This document shows, piece by piece, positions 58,755-64,000 of a stretch of 64,000 nt of DNA. A program made the position numbers and the translations under genes. The stretch's first letter is position 1. Every line of letters begins with the position of its first letter. The notes below the pieces were generated by a model. The model saw nothing but the letters and a program-made list of their open reading frames with translations. It did not search any database and was not told the DNA's origin. Source of the stretch: Cephalopachus bancanus. Lineage: Eukaryota; Chordata; Mammalia; Primates; Tarsiidae. The stretch lies in contig JAPVLO010000883.1 in NCBI GenBank assembly GCA_027257055.1, positions 62,001 through 126,000 of the forward strand, given 5' to 3'.

Positions 58755-59917
58755 TCCGTTTTCAAGAATGTTAAGTGTCAGTGACAAACAGCAATAAAAG
58801 CCCTATGTCACAGCTCAGGATAACAACAGATGACTCGTTGAGTCAAGAGCACAGTCTGGTGAAGTCACCGGATAGCGATGGCTGCAGGAGTCTGCAGGAT
58901 GGAGGGGCCACTCTGCGGGGAGGCCTTTCTAGAGAAGGAAGGGGTCTTGGCCTGGCTGCTGAGATGGGAGTCTCCCACTGTCGGGAGAGTGGACATATCC
59001 TTGGGGGGAGGTGAAGCATGCCCAGTGTCACCAGGGATCGGATGCAGATAAAGGGGGATCTCAGAGGAGGCAGGGAAGATTGAGGCTTGAGGGTGGGGCA
59101 GTAGGCGACCAAGACCCCAGGGAGTGAGGAAGGGCGACCCTCTGGGACTCAGCTGTCTCTAGACCTGCGCGTCTGTTCATATTTGGGCCTCAGCTGCAGG
59201 CTCTGCCTAAGCAGAAAGTCATGGAAATTTCCACCCAGATTCTCTCCCCAGCCCTCAGTTCCCAGCTCCGCCTTCTGCTGGGGCCTGCTGAGGCTGGAAT
59301 TCCTCTGCTTGTGGAGGCTGCAGGCTGAAGAGGCCTAGGGCAGCCTCTGGGTCTGGGGACACCAAAGCAGGCCGGTTGGGGTGGCCATGTCAGAATGTCA
59401 GGCATGCTAGGCCGTGTGCTGCTGTGGAGCACCAGCGCGTGACCCCTGCTGCCAGTCCCAGAGGCCCCAGGGTTCCTGCTCCCAGGAAAGCAGAGGGAGG
59501 AGTGCCAGCGTCCTCCTTCGTTGCTGTGTTTCATTTCAGACCGGCTCCTTGTGGGCCCGTCTCCCCCAGAGAGCAGGGCAGTAGGGCTGGGACAAGCCCA
59601 GGGGCACCTAAATGTTGGAGTACAGCACTTTTGCTCCCCAGAAATTAACTGGGTGCTGTTTTCTTGGTGGGGGGATAGTATTTCATATTTCTTTCTCTAG
59701 AAACTTCCAGGTGGAGGAAATTACTTCTGTGGGGAGAGAAGAGCTGGGAAGACATTGTGGTGGGTTTCCTCTCCCTCCCCTCCCCTCTTCTCCCTCCTGG
59801 GGCTCCAACCTCTCCCCACGTCCTATCAGGGTCTCCCTGAACATGGCAGCAGCTAGGCATGCTGGAGCCAGGAGCTGGCTTTCCAGCAGGGCAATACAGC
59901 CAAGTTACCAACCGGGC
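58755..59917. other. Unassigned unique sequence
   Basis: Moderate GC; no recognised repeat or protein-like frame. Confidence 0.4.
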
Positions 59918-60072
59918 ACAGTGGCTCATTCCTGTATTCCCAGCACTTTGGGAGGCTGAGGCAGGAGGAATGCTTGAGCCTAGGAGTTTGAGGCTGCGGT
60001 GAGCCATGATCGCACCACTGCACTCTAGCCTGGGCAACACAGTGAGACCTCGACCCCAAAAGTAAATAAATG
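59918..60072 (+). mobile_element. Old Alu with central deletion
   Basis: Left-arm start fused to right-arm end at gagtttgaggctgcggtgag. Confidence 0.88.
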
Positions 60073-60824
60073 ATAAAGACCAGTTACCAAATGGAGCCAA
60101 ATGCCATCCCCATGGTGTCCTCACCCTTTGTCCACAGGTGAGAGAGGGGTTGTCCCTCAGCAAAGCTGGCACAGACCTGCCTCTCCCCTGGGTCTGGGTT
60201 TGGGAGTACGCCTGAGGCTTCCTGGCCAACCAGGCTGTAAACCCGGCAGACCCCTTTTTCCCTTGGAGGATCAGGGAGAGGTGTAAACACATAATCATCC
60301 AGGAAACTACCAGTGGTGTTGGGATAGAGAGAAATGATGGGCAGTGAAAAGTGGGGACTTGGAAGATGCTGGCCAGAGAGGTCCTTTCTGGGGAGTGGCC
60401 TGTGGATGGGTGACAACAGGCAGAAGGAAGGAGGCCAGGTGGGAGCACAGAAGGGAGGAGGCTGGCCAGGGAGCACAGCCAGCCTCAGGCTCATTTCCAC
60501 TGCTGGTTCTTTCTCTCTCCCATGGCCACCGCCCTCCCCAGTTCAGGCCTCCGTGACCTCTGGCCTGGGTGGTGACAGGGGATCCCAAGGCCCTCCCCTC
60601 TGCAGCCTCTCCCAGTTCCACATTGCCAAGAGACAAGACTTCCTGAAGCCCAGGCCTCACCCTGCTCATAAAGCTGCATCCATACTCCCTCTGGGGGCAA
60701 CTCATGCTCATCCAAACCTCACTCTGGTGTTCCCTTCCTGCTCCCCACAACACCCGTACCCAATACCCGCCACCACCCGTCACTCCCCCGTCTCCAGACA
60801 AGCCTTGTCAAGGTTTGGGGTGCA
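60073..60824. other. Unassigned unique sequence
   Basis: A 185-codon + frame (60334-60891) and a 164-codon minus frame overlap each other and show no family features. Confidence 0.35.
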
Positions 60825-60990
60825 GGGCCTCTGCTCATCTGCTCTGCCTGGGACACTTCACTGCCTCACGCCCTTCGTGAAAGCCTGTTAAATCCTACTC
60901 ATCCATGAAGGTCATTGCCTCCATGAACACTTCTGGAATCTTCCAGCCATACACTCTCTCCTTTGGAGCGTTGTCCCTGTTACAGCATTT
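60825..60990 (+). mobile_element. L2 3' fragment
   Basis: tgctctgcctgggacacttc, aatcctactcatccatgaag and a tgcctccatgaac phrase match L2 order. Confidence 0.6.
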
Positions 60991-61170
60991 CCTATCCTCA
61001 TGTTTCCCCCACAGCTCGATGGAATTCAGCCTGACCCCTTGGATAAGCTTCTAGGAGGAAGCCCAGAGCGAGTGGTCCTGAGGGCTGTGTTCACTGCTAA
61101 CTCAGCAAGGTGTTGGGGGAAGTCCCGAAGCGGTTTGTTCCCAAGTCTCTCAAAAGCAGTGAGGGAATGT

Positions 61171-61337
61171 AACTTTTTTTCTTTTTTTTTTTTTGAGTTG
61201 GAGTCTCACTGTCGCCCAGACTGGAGTGCAGTGGCTGCTCCTGGCCACTGCAGCCTCGACCTGCTGGGCTCCGGCGATCCTTCTACCTCAGCCTTCCAAG
61301 TAGCTGGAGCTACAGGTGCGTGCTACCACGCCTGGCT
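61171..61337 (-). mobile_element. Alu right arm
   Basis: gagttggagtctcactgtcg to accacgcctggct. Confidence 0.9.
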
Positions 61338-61466
61338 ATTTTTTTTTTTTTGAGTTGGAGTCTCACTCTGTCGCCCAGACTGGAGTGCAGTGGCCGCTCC
61401 CAGCCACCGCAGCCTCGACCTGCTGGGCTCCCACGATCCTTCCGCCTCAGCCTTCCAAGTAGCCAT
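61338..61466 (-). mobile_element. Alu right arm, second copy
   Basis: T-run, gagttggagtctcactctgt, cut at ttccaagtagcc. Confidence 0.9.
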
Positions 61467-61605
61467 AATTTTTTAAAACTTTTTTGTAGAGACGAGGTCT
61501 TGCTATGTTGCCCAGGCTGGTCTTGAACTCCTGGGCTCAAGCAGTCCTCTCACCTTGGCCTCCCAAAGTGCTGGGATGACAGGTGTGAGCCACCGGGCCC
61601 AGCTA
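61467..61605 (-). mobile_element. Old AluJ-like left arm
   Basis: tgtagagacgaggtcttgct to gccaccgggcccagct. Confidence 0.88.
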
Positions 61606-61790
61606 CTACATGTTGAGCGTCTACTGTGTGCTAGGCACTAGTGGTGATACCGAGAGAGAGTTCTCTCCGCCTCAGTTTCCTCATCTGTCTAAGGGGAAAG
61701 TAGCTGCACCGATCTCAGAGTTGTGAGGACTGAAAGATCACACGTGGAATTTGCTTAGCACAGTGCTCTCAATACATGTTCCAGAAAATA
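61606..61790. mobile_element. Two MIR-like pieces, opposite orientations
   Basis: gtctactgtgtgctaggcac (antisense) is followed by gcctcagtttcctcatctgt and cttagcacagtgctctcaat (sense), so two relics are abutted. Confidence 0.6.
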
Positions 61791-61912
61791 ACGATGTACG
61801 TGGGTGGATAGATACTGTCCTGTAGACACACCAGGGACAATGGAGGGACCAAGGACAGCATGGGGACTCAGTTCTGCTGGTGGAGGGGAGGGCAATCAGA
61901 AAGTCTGAGTGG

Positions 61913-61942
61913 AGGGGGGTGGGGGGTGGGGCGTGGGGTGGG
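61913..61942 (+). repeat. G-run tract, G-quadruplex candidate
   Basis: At least four runs of three or more G separated by single T or C bases (ggggggtggggggtggggcg). Confidence 0.7.
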
Positions 61943-62077
61943 ACTGGCAGTTGAGGGAAACTGCTAGGGAAGGAAGGGGCATACCTTATCAACAAGGGTA
62001 CCTACATGATCAATGTTTATATACCTAACCCTGAAATATACCTCACATTTTTATAATAAAAATAAAAAAGTCTAGTT

Positions 62078-62364
62078 GGGCTCGGTGACTCAGCCTGCGA
62101 TCCCGTGCCTTTGGGAGGCTGAGGTGAGTGGATTGCCTGAGCCCGCGGGTTCGTGACCCACCGGGGCAACTTGGTGAGGCCTCATCTCTACAATAAATAA
62201 AAAATCAGCCAGGCGTGGTAGCTGCGCCTGTAGTTCCGCCTACTCAGAAGGCTGAGGCGGAAGGATCGCCGGAGCCCAGCAGGTCAAGGCTGTGGTGGCC
62301 AGGAACGGCCACTGCACTCCAGTCTGGACGACAGAGTGAGACTCCCACTCCAAAAAAAAAAAAA
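62078..62364 (+). mobile_element. Alu, full length
   Basis: ttgggctcggtgactcagcc; aaaagtct flanks both sides. Confidence 0.94.
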
Positions 62365-63689
62365 GTCTGAGTCCAAGACCAACCTGGCCCAAGAGGACGG
62401 CCCCGAGGGAGGGTAGACCGCCTGGGGAGGAAAACTCTAGAAACTGGACATCCGGGAGGAAGCCAATGAGGGGCCTTGGGAGTTTTTAAGCTGGGGAGGG
62501 ATGGGGCCAAACAGCCCCTCCGGAGAGCACTGTCCTCCCACGGCTCACAGTGCTGGGTTGCCACAGCCAGGCCTTCCGGAAGGATCCACCAACAGGCTGC
62601 CGGGCCCACAGCCAAGGACATTATGTAGCGTATTAACGAAAGAAGGAACTTGAGTTCTCAGGCTGGGGGTGGGGAACGGCTCTGAAGACACTTTCTCCTT
62701 TATCCCTCTCCCTGCTAACAGGAGTCCTTCTCACAACTTTAGAGGAGGGTAGATTTAGAAGATGGCTCCTGTCTCAGGAAGAGAATCCGTCTCCCTGCCC
62801 TTTGCCCTGGTGATGGCCGTGCCCGTGATGGAGAAGCTGCCTCTCCTGTGCGTCATTTTGGGGGAGGGCACGGACGCAGCCACTTCTAGTTTCTGTCCCT
62901 TGCTTTGCTGGGATTGCTCTCAGTGCTCTGCGAGGTACCGGGTGTGTCTGGTGGGTGTCAGTGGTTGATTTGACAAGTTCTCCAGGGTCAATGATTAGCT
63001 CTCCAAACCCCCTAGAAAACAACACTCTGTCTGCTGTATCTCAGAGCTCTGGAGGCGTCATCTGGGTGCGTCATCTCTGTGGGTTTTTTCCAGCTGTGGG
63101 AGTGGCTGCAGTAGAGGAAGGAGCTCAAGCTTGTGCAGCAGCGTCAGAGGGTCACATTGTTCTAGAAATCAGCTCTGGGAAGTGGGTGTTGGAGGAAGGG
63201 GGATGGGAAATCCATATGCCCTGTGCCTGCCTGCCCTGCCTGCCCGGAGTCTTTAGAAAACAAGAAAGTTGTTTTCTTGGAGAGCCCTTTGCCTTTTATT
63301 TCTGACTTGCATTTCCAGAGAACACTGCAAAGGCAGAACTATAAAGATTACCGGATTAGATAGGATCAAAAGAGGCCAGGAAGGAATCCAGGGGCATGAA
63401 GACTCGCCCATGCTGGCCTCTGGACCCCAGGACCCCAGATGAAGGGTCTCAGAAACTTCTCTCTTGGCTAAACCTGACTGGCCTTGCCAAGCAGGGAAGG
63501 GGCGGGGTGGATTCTGGCATTCTCTGGAGGCTTCGCGCCTGGTGGGAGTCAGGAGGACTTGCTGACAGTATGCTCAGAGGCCAGGTTTCACATTTGGGCT
63601 GCTTTAGTCTTTTAGCATCAACGTCCTTGAAGCCGGGAGGCCTGAAGTCGTTCGTGTTCTTTCCACCCTTTGTTTGCTGTGTTTTAAAG
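62365..63689. other. Unassigned unique sequence
   Basis: No repeat recognised. Open frames of 68 codons (62762) and 116 codons (62955) have no motif I recognise. Confidence 0.4.
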
Positions 63690-63850
63690 AATTAGCATCA
63701 TCACTTCTTCCATCTAATCCTCTCATTTTACACGTTAGGAACTCAGCACTGAGACATTTTCTGGGTTGGTGCCTGAGGTCACATGGCTGTTTGTCAGTGG
63801 GGTGACTGCCAGGAACCAGAAGCCTGGGCCTCCTATTTTTAGCCTGGGCT
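63690..63850 (-). mobile_element. MIR relic
   Basis: taatcctctcattttacacg, then aactcagcactgaga and gtgcctgaggtcacatggct follow antisense MIR. Nothing recognised from 63850 to the end. Confidence 0.65.
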
Positions 63851-64000
63851 TTTTTGAGGGGAGCATGAGATGATGGGCTAAGATGGATTCACCCTCTTAT
63901 GTTTGTGTCCTTAGGTCCAGATGAAGAGGAGGTTTGAGACTTGGTGAATAAACAAGACATTAAAGTACTAGCAGAGAGAGCAGCTATGATCAGACATGAT

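Noticed and set aside
59645..60448. 267-codon minus ORF
   Set aside because: It runs through an old Alu at 59918-60072 and low-complexity unique sequence; no family resemblance.
60334..60891. 185-codon + ORF
   Set aside because: A 164-codon minus ORF covers the same bases and an L2 relic lies at its 3' end; no recognisable motif.

Overview
This window is nuclear DNA of a primate, non-coding for almost its whole length and saturated with retrotransposons. About 90 Alu elements or Alu pieces can be delimited, covering roughly a third of the sequence. Most belong to a family that is not the human S/Y type. It has a left arm beginning like ggctcggtggctcagcctg, a short middle linker (acaataaatcaaaa), a right-arm end reading gagactccaactc, and a left-arm B box remodelled to gggttcgagaccc. 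Older dimers that resemble human AluJ lie beneath them. An AluJ-derived family that differs from human AluS/Y and from the lemur and galago SINEs as I know them suggests a tarsier (Carlito/Tarsius). This is inference, not proof.

Only two open reading frames match known proteins, and both are processed retrocopies with intact frames: a profilin-1 copy on + (CDS 39651-40073) and a ribosomal protein L21 copy on - (CDS 56189-56671). The other ORFs I inspected lie in Alus or in GC-rich unique DNA and resemble no protein I recognise.

Layout. 1-5.3 kb: weak antisense L1 relics and unrecognised sequence. 5.3-12 kb: a small retroposed fragment, antisense L1 pieces, MIRs, few Alus. 12-21 kb: Alus mainly on -, two LTRs of one family (13903-15378 with a 5-bp target duplication, and 19686-20808 with an internal duplication), and a CpG-rich promoter-like block at 19190-19660 between them. 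21-34 kb: a dense, mostly + strand Alu field with two solo LTRs of a second family (23687-24321 and 30520-31058, each with its own 4-bp duplication) and the pieces of a + strand L1 whose order is not collinear with an L1. 34-38 kb: mixed Alus, a stretch that looks like poor assembly (37.15-37.57 kb) and a Tigger-like DNA transposon relic. 38.56-41.82 kb: an LTR with a 6-bp duplication, split by five later insertion events, including the profilin retrogene. 42-56 kb: more Alus, a minus-strand solo LTR inside an Alu (41972-42288), GC-rich unique DNA with L2 and G-runs (46-48.3 kb), and the RPL21-plus-Alu composite inserted into an older Alu tail (55849-56683). 56.7-64 kb: mostly unique DNA with a cluster of RFX/X-box palindromes (57056-57331), MIR and L2 relics and a few Alus.

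The genes do not form a pathway. The coherent story is a layered insertion history that can be ordered from target-site duplications: old Alu and L1, then LTRs, then the newer Alu family and retrocopies. Statements about repeat families rest on recognition from memory; target duplications, palindromes, tandem duplications and frame integrity were read directly from the sequence.
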